A stretch of 35,963 bases of DNA from Monosporascus cannonballus. Taxonomy: Eukaryota > Ascomycota > Sordariomycetes > Xylariales. The notes beneath the pieces are model-generated. The model saw nothing but the letters and a program-made list of their open reading frames with translations, made no database searches and was not told where the DNA came from. Location of the stretch: the NCBI GenBank assembly GCA_004154925.1, contig QJNS01000413.1, positions 5,164-41,126 of the forward strand, written 5' to 3'. Shown here piece after piece: positions 1 to 10,890 of this stretch. A program made the translations under genes and the position numbers. Numbering within the stretch: the stretch's first letter is position 1; each line of letters begins with the position of its first letter.

Positions 1-20
1 TCCCCCCCCCCCCCCCCCCC
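1..20. other. Contig-edge poly-C run
   Basis: A single T is followed by 19 consecutive C. The mirror situation is found at the other end of the window (19 G), so this most likely marks where the assembly stopped rather than a biological element. It lies in what should be the last intron of the truncated gene that follows. Confidence 0.8.
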
Positions 21-87
21 ACCCACAATCGCGCCTTCACTCTCCCCCCTTCCGACAGACGGGACTAACTCATGTATCCTCGTGCAG

Positions 88-372
88 TACTACATCGCCC
101 TCGTCCGCGAGGAGACCCAGTGCAGGGTCGACGAGATGCCGATCAGCGACAAACAACGCATCCAGGAGCTATCCCAGTGCACCGACGACTACTGGGGCTA
201 CTTCTGGCTGGAGGTCGACTACCCCGTCGGACCGGCGTTCGACGACATGACCCTCGCCGAGGCCGCTCGTCGCGAGCTCTCTACCATCGAGGCCATCCTG
301 CGACGCGCTGTGAGCCGCCAGACGGCTATTTCCGCCGTCCAGGCACAGCAGCAGCAGATTGGATACTACTAG
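88..372 (+). CDS. Last exon of an unrecognised gene (partial)
   Basis: The exon runs from an intron acceptor (branch-like GACTAAC at 63-69, then GTGCAG ending at 87) to a TAG stop at 370-372. It encodes 94 C-terminal residues starting YYIALVREETQ. The segment is acidic and probably helical, with DDYWGYFWLEVDYP in the middle and a Gln-rich end (AQQQQIGYY). A second possible acceptor, GACAG ending at 58, would lengthen the exon. The upstream exons lie outside the contig. I do not recognise the family, and no catalytic motif is visible. The reading is chosen over other frames because it begins at a good acceptor, uses GC-rich third positions like the other genes here, and ends in a stop. Confidence 0.6.
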   Translation, partial: YYIALVREETQCRVDEMPISDKQRIQELSQCTDDYWGYFWLEVDYPVGPAFDDMTLAEAARRELSTIEAILRRAVSRQTAISAVQAQQQQIGYY

Positions 373-1576
373 GCGTTCGTCGATACCCCCACGGTCAGAT
401 CTTCTTTTCCCGATCCGAAATTCGCGTGTCCGCAACCCAGTATTTCACTTTCGGCGAAGCTGATGTTTCGCGGTGATCATATATCCACTGGGCCCGATGT
501 ATCGTCATCATGCTCTTTTCCTCGCGTATATAACCATGATATTCACGAATGGCGTGACATCTACCATGGATACGACGCAATGACAGATACGATGTAACGG
601 CAGACATGACGCTATGTATGACACAGAGAGCAATCATGAACAGGACGGCTGCGATGACTAACTACTAGTCGCAGCATCTCTCAGCTTACATCCCTAGTCA
701 CAATGAAAACCCACAGCAAGGGGGAAAAAATTGTAAATAGATAACAGACGAAAAAAAAGGAGGATGCGGTGAAAAGAAAACGTTTGCGGATTGAGGCCTT
801 CAGTCCGATTTTGATTTTGTCCTTGTTTTTCGTTTTTTCGTTTGGAAGTCAAAGGCAATCATCGGTGTACGTTAATGGTGGTGGTGGTGGTGGTGGTATT
901 CGGATTTCCCGTTCTGCGCCCTGTCTTCAGCTATGCCGTATGGCTAGTTGTTGGCCCTGGGTCGCTTTCACGGAAATTGCGAACGCGAGTATGATAGGGT
1001 GGTGGGCAAAGGGGAGGCGGCCTGCAGGATGCTCTCCTTGCGTGATAGTTTCACGTGGCAGCCCCCTAGCCTTGATAGCCTTTTGCTTGGTTGTGGCCGG
1101 GCGGCTGGTTGTCCCTTGGCCGGAACTGGATCTTCTTCCTTTTCTTGAGGCGGCTAGTTGCCTGGTAATTAGATAAAGTAGCTTCGCCTCCCAATGACCA
1201 AAATTCCAATGCTATCCCCCATGTGGCTATGGGTCGCAGTGATGTTACTGTGCCTCTTTCCCCGTAGAAGATCGGCTACATATTCTTAGTTCTGGTATGG
1301 CTAAACTAGTGGGGCCTCTGTCAAGTTTGATGCTTCCACGGCAGTAGTGAGGACCTGACGGCTAGAGGTCAAGTACAACGGTTCGTACTGGCTTTGAATC
1401 TCATCTAATTATGTCTTTTCATGTGTTAATTTTGATGGGAATATCGTTTGATGGATTGAAGACCAACGGCTCTGAGGCACCAGTCCTCTTGCCGAGCTCG
1501 TCGCACTCTCAGCGGGACAAAGGGCAGTGCTAGTCACACGATCAAGGGTCCCTTCTTCCTTGTAGTGCTCAAGGCC
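373..1576. other. Intergenic region, no gene seen
   Basis: This stretch carries the 3' flank of the first gene and then moderately AT-rich sequence up to the transposon island. Short open frames exist (for example from 769) but have no recognisable composition or splice context. The one clear feature is the (GGT)7 tract at 877-897. Confidence 0.6.
877..897 (+). repeat. (GGT)7 microsatellite
   Basis: Seven perfect GGT units in noncoding sequence. Confidence 0.9.
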
Positions 1577-1584
1577 ATCTTATG
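1577..1584. repeat. 8-bp target-site duplication, left copy
   Basis: ATCTTATG directly abuts the left terminal inverted repeat at 1585. The identical octamer follows the right terminus at 17494-17501. An 8-bp duplication is what hAT-superfamily transposases generate. Confidence 0.85.
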
Positions 1585-1596
1585 TAGGGTGAGGGA
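1585..1596 (+). repeat. Left terminal inverted repeat of the outer element
   Basis: TAGGGTGAGGGA, a perfect 12-bp inverted match to 17482-17493. Beyond 12 bp the two ends differ in sequence but share the same subterminal motifs (GGGTACCC, CCAAGGACC). Confidence 0.85.
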
Positions 1597-1646
1597 GGAA
1601 CCACCCACCGAAAATTACCCACGGCCCACGGGTACCCGCGGGTAAT

Positions 1647-1681
1647 GCCAAGGACCCATGGGTGACCCATGGGTCCTTGGC
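1647..1681. repeat. Perfect subterminal hairpin
   Basis: Two 17-bp arms (GCCAAGGACCCATGGGT and its exact reverse complement) are separated by one G. The palindrome lies about 60 bp inside the left end of the outer element. Inverted and repeated subterminal motifs are typical transposase-binding sites in hAT elements, so this is a plausible binding or synapsis site (inference). Confidence 0.8.
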
Positions 1682-1696
1682 GCAAGTCAAAATTAC

Positions 1697-3459
1697 CCGC
1701 GAGTACTTAATAGGTCCTTGGCATTATTCGCGAGTATTTAATGAGTAATGCTAAGGACCTATTAAGTATTTACGATTATTTATTAGCAAAATACGTATTT
1801 AAAATAATTATTATGCTATAAAAATAACATATATTACTTTTAAGCGAAATAAATAATATCGTAAATTTAATTTTTTTAAAAAATAATTTTAAATAATTTT
1901 AAATAATTTTAAATAATTTTAAATAATTTTAAATAATTATTATATATAAAGAATTAAATTTATTATAACCAGTTATTTTTATAAATTTAATTTAACAGAA
2001 AAAAAAGAAAATTATTTACGTTATAGCCAACAAATTAATATTATAACCGTTTTTAATTTAAATTATTTCTAGCTTTTTTTGCGAAAAGCTTCCACCTATA
2101 TAAAATCTAGGATTCGCGTTATTAAATGCGGCAAAAATAACTTTGATATAAGCGTAATTAATAAAGCCAACCTTTTTTTAAAAACTTTATTTAATAAGTT
2201 TTTTAAAACGTTTTTTATATGTTTAATTAATACGTTAATTTTAAAATTTAATTAATTCTTATTATTTCTATATATTTAAAACTATTTCGGCTTAAATTCC
2301 TTAATATAATTAAAACCTTATCCCATAATTTCCCGTAATATGCTTATAATAAAAAAAATTCGAACGTTAAAGGCGAACCTTAAAAATAAAGCCGTAAAAT
2401 TTCGTATCGAAATAACGTATAAAATAGTTTCTTTTAGCCTTATTCCGTTAGATTATAAAGCCGGTAATCTTTAATAATAAAATATCGTATAATCTTAGAT
2501 AAACCGGATATCTGCTTATATATATTTTAAATTATAATTAAATTATGTTGAAATTATTTTAAAATAATTATTTAATATATTTGTTTATAATATTATATTT
2601 TAACGTAATTATATAAACAAAATTTTTTCCCTTATTTCAAATTTGTCTAAGTCGAAAATTACGGGAACCTTTTATAAAGTTTATTTTTTTTATAATATTA
2701 AATAAAGATATTTTTTTTGCAGATAAAAATATCGTAAAATTCATAATAAGCCAAATAATATAACAAAAGGCCTTTTTGGTAAATAAAAAATATTTTGGAT
2801 AACTGTCGAAAACTATACCTAAAGCCGAAATATTTTTGCAGGTAAAAATTTATAATTTCTAAAAACGTTTGAAAATTATTTTTATATTAATATAACTTAA
2901 AATATAAATCGTTTATAATATTATATTATTTTAAACGTTAAGCATTAAATAACTTAAAGTTACGTTAAAAAATTAAAAAAATAAAATAATTAAAAAAACC
3001 GGAATTTACGGAACGAAATATAAAAATAATTTTGTTAATATTCTTAATTTTAATATTAACGTTAAAGTCATTTTGATTTATTAAGGCGTTATTTGCCGAA
3101 AATAATTAAAATATACGATAAAATTATATTAAAAATTTATAATTTTATTAATAATAAATTCGGTAATTTTAACGTAATACGCATATAAAAATTCGTTATT
3201 ATTTTTTACACGAATATTTGGTAAAATAGTTTCGCTTTAAGCCGATAATAAATATTATAAATATTAATAAAATAATTAAAAAATAATTAAGGCAAAACAT
3301 TATTTATTAAATCGTTATACGAAATTTGTCAACTTAAAATATAATAAGATTTTCAGATAATTAGGGTATTAAATTATTTAAGTAATTAATAATAAATTTA
3401 TAATAAATATCGTTAACGATATTATCGTTATAATAAAATATTTCGACTATTTTTTATTA
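1697..3459. other. RIP-degraded left arm of the outer element
   Basis: Very AT-rich sequence with stops in all frames. It begins with decayed copies of the GGTCCTTGGCA motif (around 1711 and 1748) that read as C-to-T/G-to-A versions of the intact end. Apart from the decamer array at 1881-1940, nothing with recognisable coding or RNA character is visible. Confidence 0.7.
1881..1940 (+). repeat. Tandem AAATAATTTT decamers
   Basis: Five exact AAATAATTTT units (1881-1930) and one variant unit (1931-1940). It lies in the RIP-degraded arm; probably a simple AT-rich expansion. Confidence 0.9.
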
Positions 3460-3464
3460 ATATT
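3460..3464. repeat. Copia target-site duplication, left
   Basis: ATATT immediately precedes the 5' LTR. The same pentamer follows the 3' LTR at 11098-11102. Confidence 0.85.
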
Positions 3465-3671
3465 TGTCGGCAGTTGAGTGCTTTAAATGCCCACGGCTGG
3501 CGCTTTAAAACAGTTCTTTGTTGCCTGGGATAATGTTTGTCCAAGAATTACCGTTTGTATAAACAGGACGTATATATAAGTGCGGTACGCCCTAGACTTT
3601 TTTACTTTTTCTTAACATAAATTATTAAGTTATTACCAGTTTCTTGTATTTAATTATTGTAATTGCTAATA
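3465..3671 (+). repeat. 5' LTR of the copia element
   Basis: 207 bp, starting TGTCGGCA and ending TGCTAATA (TGCTGACA in the 3' copy, so the ancestral ends are TG...CA). A TATATATAA box lies near the middle (about 3570) and could be the promoter TATA element. Gap-free comparison with the 3' LTR gives 50 differences, 46 of them transitions. Confidence 0.92.
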
Positions 3672-3899
3672 TAATAATATTTTCTGGTTTTTGGTAACCG
3701 TAATATATTAAACGAAATAATTATTTGTAAGTTAAGTTAATAAAAAGAATGCGAAATTTAAGAAAAAGTTGTTTAGTTAACGATTCGAAAAAGAGTTAAG
3801 TAGCAGTTAATAATAGCGAGTAAGATCCTTATTGCATAAGGTAACGTACTCGACCTTTTCCTTTCCCCTTAATAAAAAACTTCTGGTAATTAGGAGGAA

Positions 3900-5600
3900 T
3901 AATACTTTAATGAAGGTAAAGTGGAGGAATAGAACCGTATATTAAGTGTAACGGCAGGAAAAAGATTTGTTTTTGAGGCGTTTTTAAAGGAAAACGTTTT
4001 ATTATTTTAGCTGCAATAATAATTAAAAAAAAGTAATATAAAACCCTTATTTAAAAACAGTAACTCGAAAGCGATTTAAATAAGCTTTATACGTTTTTCG
4101 GTATTAATATTAACGAGATTAAATAAAACGTTAAAGTACGAAAAAATACGTATTAATGCGTTAAGAATAAAGGGAAAAAAATTAAGGTTTTAAAACGCGA
4201 AAAATATTAATATTATAAAACGAATAAATAACGTTATAAAACGATTATTAGATATGTTTTAGTTTGGGGGTAAGTTTTAATTATAAGGAATTAAAACGTT
4301 ATTATTTCCGCTTTAATTAAAAGGATTACAAAGTTTAAAAGGTTCGTAAAACGCGTTATAAAGCATTAAGTTTATTAGGTTAAATAATTTAAAGGAAATA
4401 TTTATCGTAATAGAAAACGATATAAAAAAGATTAACCCCTTAAAAGAAAGCGAAATATAGCCGAGAAAATAATTTATTAAGAAATTAAATATTCCGAAAA
4501 AAGCGAAAAGCGCTGGAAAAAAGTTATTAAAAGATAAATGTATAATACGTAATAACCCTAATAATTTAAGTAACTTATTATTATTATTTTTTTCGGATTC
4601 GTTTAGGGGTTATTCGAAATAACGAGGATATCGTAATAATTCTCTTAGCAATTTAGATAATTTTAGCGAATTAGGTATTATTTTAAAAAAAAATAGAAAA
4701 AAAAATTCCAAAAGGTTTAATAACGGAGATAAAGCGAAATTGCGTTAGAAACGTTTTGATTTTACCTTGGATAAGGAGAATTACTTGTTAAGCTTAGTTA
4801 ATTAGAAGCTTTAAAATAACGTTTTTATTTTAGCTTTTAACAAGATTAATTACGAGGACGGAATAAAGTTAAAGTAATTAGATTAATTGCGTTTTATAAA
4901 GGCTATTATTAAAATTTGTAAAAAAGCGTTTTTGAAGCTAATTATAAGTATTAAGAAAAGTATAAAGATATTAAGGATTTTTAGAAAGATTTACGCCGTT
5001 ATAAGTAAGATTAAATAAAGGTCCTTTTGAAAAAAGTTTAGTAAAATTACTTACGATAAAGAAAACCTAATGCAATTTATTATTAAATTTTAAAAGTTTT
5101 TCCGCGAAATAAAAGGCTGTAATATGCGATTTGAACTAGAGGAATAAATTATTATGTTTTTTATTGTTATAAAGAACCGAGCCGGCAGCTGGTACAAAAT
5201 TATTTAGTTAGTATTAAAGTAAACGAATTATTTTTTAATAATTAATTAACGACTTTAATAATGAATTTTATAACCGTATTAGTAACAAAAAGAAGAACGA
5301 AAAGGTTTATAACGCCTAAAAGGGTAAAGATAAGAGTAATAATAATTTTAAAAATAAAAAGCTTTTTTGTTTTAATTGTGAAAAATACGGCCATATGGCG
5401 AAGGATTACTTTAAACTGTAAAAAGAGCAAAAAAATAATAAGGGAAAAAAAGAAATACGTAAATAATATTAAAGCAATAATAACGGCCAAAATAACAATA
5501 ATAATAGTTTTCGTAATATTCGTAATAGCGGTTAAAGCGAAAAATAATTTATTCCTAAAGATTTTAAGAATTTGTACCGGTTAAACCGAAAGACTTTTAG
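3900..5600 (+). pseudogene. copia gag remnant with zinc knuckle
   Basis: This is the region between the 5' LTR and pol. Its only firm landmark is a CX2CX4HX4C zinc knuckle at 5368-5409, which reads CFNCEKYGHMAKDY. The first three ligands (Cys, Cys, His) are intact and the last Cys is Tyr, as a G-to-A (TGC to TAC) RIP change would give. The following 100 codons are Lys/Asn-rich, as is usual for gag nucleocapsid tails. Boundaries are approximate because no start codon can be trusted. Gag packages the element RNA in virus-like particles; this copy cannot encode one. Confidence 0.7.
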
Positions 5601-7927
5601 CGTTTATGTTGAAAAATAATAGTGTTAAGATTTTATACAGTAATACGACGAAATAGTATAATAAGAATTTTAAAGGGCTATAATAGGTAAAAGCCTTAAG
5701 TTATAGATAACCAAAGGCCCTAAGCTTTAGGTAGTTAAATGCGTTAAGCTTTAAGTAGTTAATTGCCCTAAAGTAATTAAAGTAATAGTTATAAGCAACA
5801 TTATATTTTTATACGTACATTTTTTCATTGAAAATAATCGAAATAGATTGTTTTGAGATTTAGAAATAAACTTTAATATTATAAACAATATTAACGATTT
5901 TAAAAGAAATAATATATTAGATATTAAGTTCAAGAGAATTTAAATTATAATAAACGGCGGATTAATAGTTGTTATTTTTATCGGTATTATTAAGCAGCCC
6001 TTAAAAGGCTCTAGTAGAAAAATAACGAAATTAAAGTAAGGTATATGTTATATATTAAGCATTTTTTATTAAAGGTGTTTTTCGAGGAAATATTTTATAA
6101 ATAAAGTGATTATTTAAATTATAACGTTTTTATTAGTTTTAATAGGACTTAATTAATAATAATTAACGTTTTTCAAAAAGGATTTTTTTATGGTTTTAGG
6201 GGAAGTTGGAACTTATTGTTAAGGTTTTAGTGATAAATAAAAACGATTAATAGGAATATGTACTGAGAAAGGTATTCGATAAAGAAGATAGCGGTAACCT
6301 AATTAATAACTTAAAGAAGGTTTTTTTAAAAGTTTTTAAGGACGGAAAGGTTTTTATAACGGACGAAATTATGAAGAAAATTATTTTCTGGTACCGCCGC
6401 CTTTATTATCCCATTATTAAACGATTAATTTGGATTATTAAAAAGTTTACGGGGATAAATTTGGACTCCAAGGATGTGAAAACCATCCTTTATATAGTTT
6501 GTAACGAAGTAAAAATACGGAGGATCCCATTTATAAATTCATAAAAACGAAAATAATACGTAAGGGAAATTATTTAGTACGATTTAAATTTGATAAAGCC
6601 CGTTACTATTAAAAATAATTATTATTTTAGACTTATTATAAAGGATTTATTACATTATAAGGAATATTATTCGTTTAAGATTAAAGACAAAATATAGCAA
6701 TATTTATATGCGTATATTATGCGAATAATCAAGCGTTTAAAATCGTTAAGCAAAAAAAAGTACAGATTTTACGGTTTAATAGCGGCAGAAAATTCGGTAT
6801 AATAATTATCGAAAATTTCTGCGCTGTAAAAGGTATCAAGCTGGTAATTTTTAATTTATATAACTAATATCAGAATAAAGTTACAAAACGTGGTATTTAA
6901 TTTTTTTTAAAACGAAACGCGTACGATTTCCGTATAAATAAAAATATTTATATATTTTTGGGACCTTATAATAGAAATTATAACTTATACGATTAATAAA
7001 ATAAGATAATTAATTAGAAAAGATATAATATTTATCGAATGTTTTAAAAACGTATTTAATTTTAAACCGAAACGGTTATATAAGCCGGATAATAATTATT
7101 TTCGTATTTTTGGTAATAGATATATAATCTTAATTAATACAAATTATAGAATTAGGTTAAAAAAATTAGTAACCCGGGAAGCAAAGGAAATATTATTAAG
7201 GTATTAAAGGATACATAATTATAAGGTTTAGTTGTTAAAGGGCAGCAGATTATTAATAATACCATATATTATTATTTATAAGCACCTGGAAAAGCCAGGA
7301 TAATTTTTTAACTCAAAAAATATTATTCGGTTATTTTTGCAATTCGTATAAAAACGTTTGAAATACCGTTAGAAGTAAGGTATCGGAATAAAAAATAAAA
7401 ACGATAACGTTATTTTAAAGGACGATATAAATTAGAAAACGAAATAAGTAAAACTTAAAAAAGGGCGTTTAAAGAAAATAATCTCTGATTTATATACCCT
7501 GGAAGCTTTAAACGAAATCCCGGAACTTTTACGCAAATTAAAATTAAATTTAACTTAAAAGGGTAACGAAAAAAACGATTACAGCATATATATCTTTTAT
7601 TTCGACTTTGGTAATAACCTTAGTAACGAAACTTATAGGTTATTTGCAGTACACGATGGTTTAAACCTAAAGGAAATTATGGAGAGCCCAGAACGAAAAA
7701 TATAGTTTAAAACGATTTTTACGGAAATTAAAAAAACTTTTTGTACGAAACTTTGAAGTTTATACTCTTTGGCGAAAAAGTTTAAGAGCACTTCATAGAT
7801 ATTAAATAGGTATTAAGAAAAAAATATACGTTTACGGAAAAGTTGGAAAAGTATAAAGCCGGTATTTACGCCAAAAAATTTATTAAACAGAAAGGAATAA
7901 ATTATAATAAGATTACAACTAGTATTA

Positions 7928-7932
7928 TAAGG
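7928..7932. repeat. Inner-element target-site duplication, left
   Basis: TAAGG, duplicated at 9445-9449. Removing the element with one copy restores the copia RT reading frame. Confidence 0.88.
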
Positions 7933-8097
7933 TGTTACGGGCCAAGGGCCCTAGTGGAGGGATTAGCGTAGCGCTAATCCCGTGGCTTCTATATATATAA
8001 CTAACTGCTCCCACGTATCTTTTTAGCTATTTTCTAGATTTCTTAATAGACCTGTTATGGCCTATATTCTTAGTTATTACGTATATAACCCTTTATA
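7933..8097 (+). repeat. 5' LTR of the inner element
   Basis: 165 bp, containing a TATATATATAAC box near 7991. It also carries a near-perfect hairpin GGGATTAGCG-TAG-CGCTAATCCC at 7959-7981, which the 3' LTR keeps in slightly decayed form. Confidence 0.9.
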
Positions 8098-9000
8098 TAT
8101 TAAGAAATCTCTTTTTTTGTAAACGGTCCGTCGTTATAAAAAGTACGTTAACATTACGTACTCGTTATTCGTACGTAGTTTATTCGCTATAAATACCGAA
8201 AAACTACGCCGTTAGATTTCACGAACCATTCGCAAATTATAAGGCCGTAAGGACCATAACGCTTAAAAGCTCGAAATAAATAAGAAATTATTCGTTAACG
8301 GAAAAGCGATCGGCAATATTCGTACGTATTTTTTTTATATTTAAAAAGCTTTTAACTATTAATTTCAAAAGTCGACGTTTCTGCCATATATATAGAAAAC
8401 CTTAAAAAAGCCGAACTTTTAAACCTTTTTAAATTATATCGCCGTTATTTTAAAAAAACTTAATAAGAAATAAAAAACTAGTTAACGTTTAATCAAATTA
8501 CGTTAATATAATGTTTAAACGGCGTTCAAATATATTCTTATATTCGAAAATGCTTTTTATTAGGCCAAAAAAAAAACAAATAGCCGAATAAAGCTAAAAT
8601 TCTCCTATTAATTTCGGGCCTTAATACCGAAACGAAAAAATAACTAGATTACGAAAAATAACCTAATATTTAGGAAAAGTTCGCGTAATTTCTTCGCCGT
8701 TCGGAAATATCGTTCCTAACGGCCCTTATCTCGGCGTATTTACGTATAATAATTTTCCAGTTAAAGGATAATATTATGAAAAATATGGAAATCGGTATAT
8801 TAATCGTTAATTACTAACGTAAATACCGCTGGCGAACGGAAAAACGTTATTTAAGGTATGGCAAAACGGGGTATTTTCGGAGGAATTGTCCTAAAGGGAA
8901 AAAAATCGCCGTCCGACATATTGGCGTTAGTAAGGCCCCAGAGGTTCTGTCATTACTTAAACGACAAAAAACAACCGCGGAGATATTAAATAAAATCTGA
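8098..9000 (+). pseudogene. gag remnant of the inner element
   Basis: A zinc knuckle at 8848-8889 reads YLRYGKTGYFRRNC. Spacing is exactly CX2CX4HX4C with both first Cys and the His changed to Tyr (TGY to TAY, CAY to TAY), leaving the last Cys. Codons continue stop-free through CPKGKKIAVRHIGVSK to a TGA at 8998-9000, which may be the true end or a RIP-altered Trp. Upstream codons in the same frame are disrupted and the start is unknown. About 280 bp of noncoding sequence separate this from the 3' LTR. The knuckle binds nucleic acid in intact gag proteins; this copy is inactive. Confidence 0.65.
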
Positions 9001-9265
9001 AAAAATTTAAATAAGTTTAACGTTTACGAAACGTTAAAGAAATTAATAAAAAAACCTTAGAAAAAATAACGCAAAAATATAAAGCTGATAATACATAACG
9101 TACTAGAAATATATAGGCGTAAAGTACGTAACGTAATTTCCTTATAACTATCGGAAGACTTTTCGGATTAAGATTTGCAAATATCGCCGCTTTGGAATAA
9201 GGTCCCTAAAAGGGTGCTGCGAATAAGCGTTTGCCGCGTAACGGGAAAAAACAAGGATTAGATTT

Positions 9266-9276
9266 AGAAAAAGGGG
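9266..9276 (+). other. Polypurine tract of the inner element
   Basis: AGAAAAAGGGG, three bases upstream of the 3' LTR. This is the expected place and composition for the plus-strand primer of reverse transcription. Confidence 0.7.
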
Positions 9277-9279
9277 TTA

Positions 9280-9444
9280 TATTACGAGCTAAGGGCCTTA
9301 ATAAAGGGATTAACGTAGCGCTAATTCCGTGGCTCCTATATATATAACTAGTTGCTCCTACGTATTTTCTTAGCTGTTCTCTAGATTTCTTAATAGACCT
9401 GTTGTGGCCCATATCTTTAGCTACTGCGTATGCAGCCCTTTACA
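9280..9444 (+). repeat. 3' LTR of the inner element
   Basis: 165 bp, alignable without gaps to 7933-8097 with 28 differences, all C/T or A/G. Confidence 0.9.
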
Positions 9445-9449
9445 TAAGG
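9445..9449. repeat. Inner-element target-site duplication, right
   Basis: TAAGG, identical to 7928-7932. Confidence 0.88.
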
Positions 9450-10890
9450 GCTATATATTGAAAAATTCTAATAACGTTAGTTACCGCCTTAAGCTAATAT
9501 ATATTTTAAATCGACTTTATTATCGTTTTCCTAAATAACAACCTAAAGAAAAATATTCATATAAAGCTTTTTTCCATATTAACAAAATATTTTAATACTT
9601 ACCTAGAAAATAAAGATATTCATTCGTTCTTTTTTTTTAAAAAAATATTAAATTAATAAACCTTTTATACGGCCTAAAGTAAACCGGAATTACTTCATAA
9701 AAAAAGTAAAAAAGATATTAATAAAATAAGGATCTTATTTATTAATTTCAAATAACGTAATATATCATAACCTGAAAATAAAAGCTGTTATCGTTTCGTA
9801 CGTCGATAACTTCCTGCTTTTCGGCTTTAATAAATAACGTTTTTAAGATATTATCAAAAGAATTGTTAAAAACGTATTTATTAAAAATTTAGGTAATACG
9901 GATTGGTATTTAAATATACGAATTATACGCTTTTTGCTACTTAAAAATGTCGAACTAAATTAATAATAATATATCGAAAAATTATTATAATTAATAGGTT
10001 TAAACGTTATACGGGAAATACTTATATTATTTATTAAGAATTATTTAAAATACGTTATACGGTACGACGGAATAATTAATAAGAAAAAAACGTTCGAATA
10101 CGTTAATTTAATAAAAAAGATTTAATTTTTCTAATTATATTAATAAACTGAATATAACGTTTGCAATTTTAATTTGGGCTAAATTTATAAATAACCTATT
10201 ACCTAAATACCGGGAGTATATTAAACGATTATTATAATACTTAAACTATATAGTAAATTTGTTTTTTCAATATAAAAAATTAAACGAAAATTACCTATAC
10301 CGGAAATATAACGACCTAAGGTTATTCGGAATAATGGATATAAGTTTTGCGGATTCCGAATTAATAAAATTCATTACGGGGTACGTATTTTTTATAATTA
10401 AAATATCCGTTACATAATTTTCGAAATTACAAAATATTATTTTTAAATATATTACGGAAATAAAATACGTAAAAAAAGGAATAGCAGTAACGGAAGTAAC
10501 TAAAATTAAGAACTTTCTTATAGAATTAGGGCTTATACCTAAGGGTCTTATTCCTATCCTGGAAGATAATATAAGTACGTTAAAATAAGTAACGAAAATA
10601 TAGATAACCCGAAAAAAACGTTATATTCGATTCGAATATCATTACGTACGTCAGGAGATTCAGGACGGAAACATTTATTTCCAGTACGTAGAAAACAAAG
10701 ATAACCCAGTAAATGAGTTTACGAAGTTACTAAATAAGGTTAATTTCGAACGATTTATAACTAACTTAAAGCTTGAAAGAATATAAATATAAAATAAGCC
10801 AGAAAGCATTTAAAATTAACGAAACTAAAAGTTAAATTCCTATATAAATTAAAAACTTTAGTGAATAAGGCTATTTGACGTAAAAGAGCG

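Larger units (their letters stand above)
7933..9444 (+). mobile_element. Nested 1.5-kb LTR element with gag only (TR-GAG-like)
   Basis: Two gap-free 165-bp LTRs (7933-8097, 9280-9444) start TGTTACG/TATTACG and end TTTATA/TTTACA (ancestral TG...CA), flanked by TAAGG on both sides. The internal region is only 1,182 bp. Its sole recognisable coding feature is a retroviral-type zinc knuckle (8848-8889), so integrase, RT and RNase H are absent. Small LTR elements encoding only gag are known in plants as TR-GAG; they depend on enzymes of an autonomous partner. The LTRs differ by 28 transitions and no transversions, so this insertion is RIP-mutated and younger than the copia element it interrupts. 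The partner is not in this window; its LTRs are unrelated to the copia LTRs. Confidence 0.88.
5600..10800 (+). pseudogene. copia pol remnant (integrase, RT, RNase H), split by a nested element
   Basis: The GAG-pre-integrase motif at 6389-6412 reads WYRRLYYP where copia elements have WHRRL..HP; both His are Tyr (CAY to TAY). The RT start includes LNLKEIMESPER (around 7660) and KLEKYKAGIYAKKF (7840-7881). Coding stops at codon AGG (7930-7932) where the inner element sits, and resumes in the same frame at GCT (9450) with IYxKILITLVTA. The RT catalytic motif at 9799-9810 is YVDN instead of YVDD (GAC to AAC), followed by FLLFG and GNTDWYL. RNase H shows SFADSE and TGYVFF (10343-10393). Protease was not identified. 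Stop codons are nearly all TAA/TAG. Limits are approximate. Confidence 0.85.

Noticed and set aside
5261..5584. 107-codon Lys/Ile-rich open frame
   Set aside because: Offset from the frame that carries the gag zinc knuckle; not the real coding frame.
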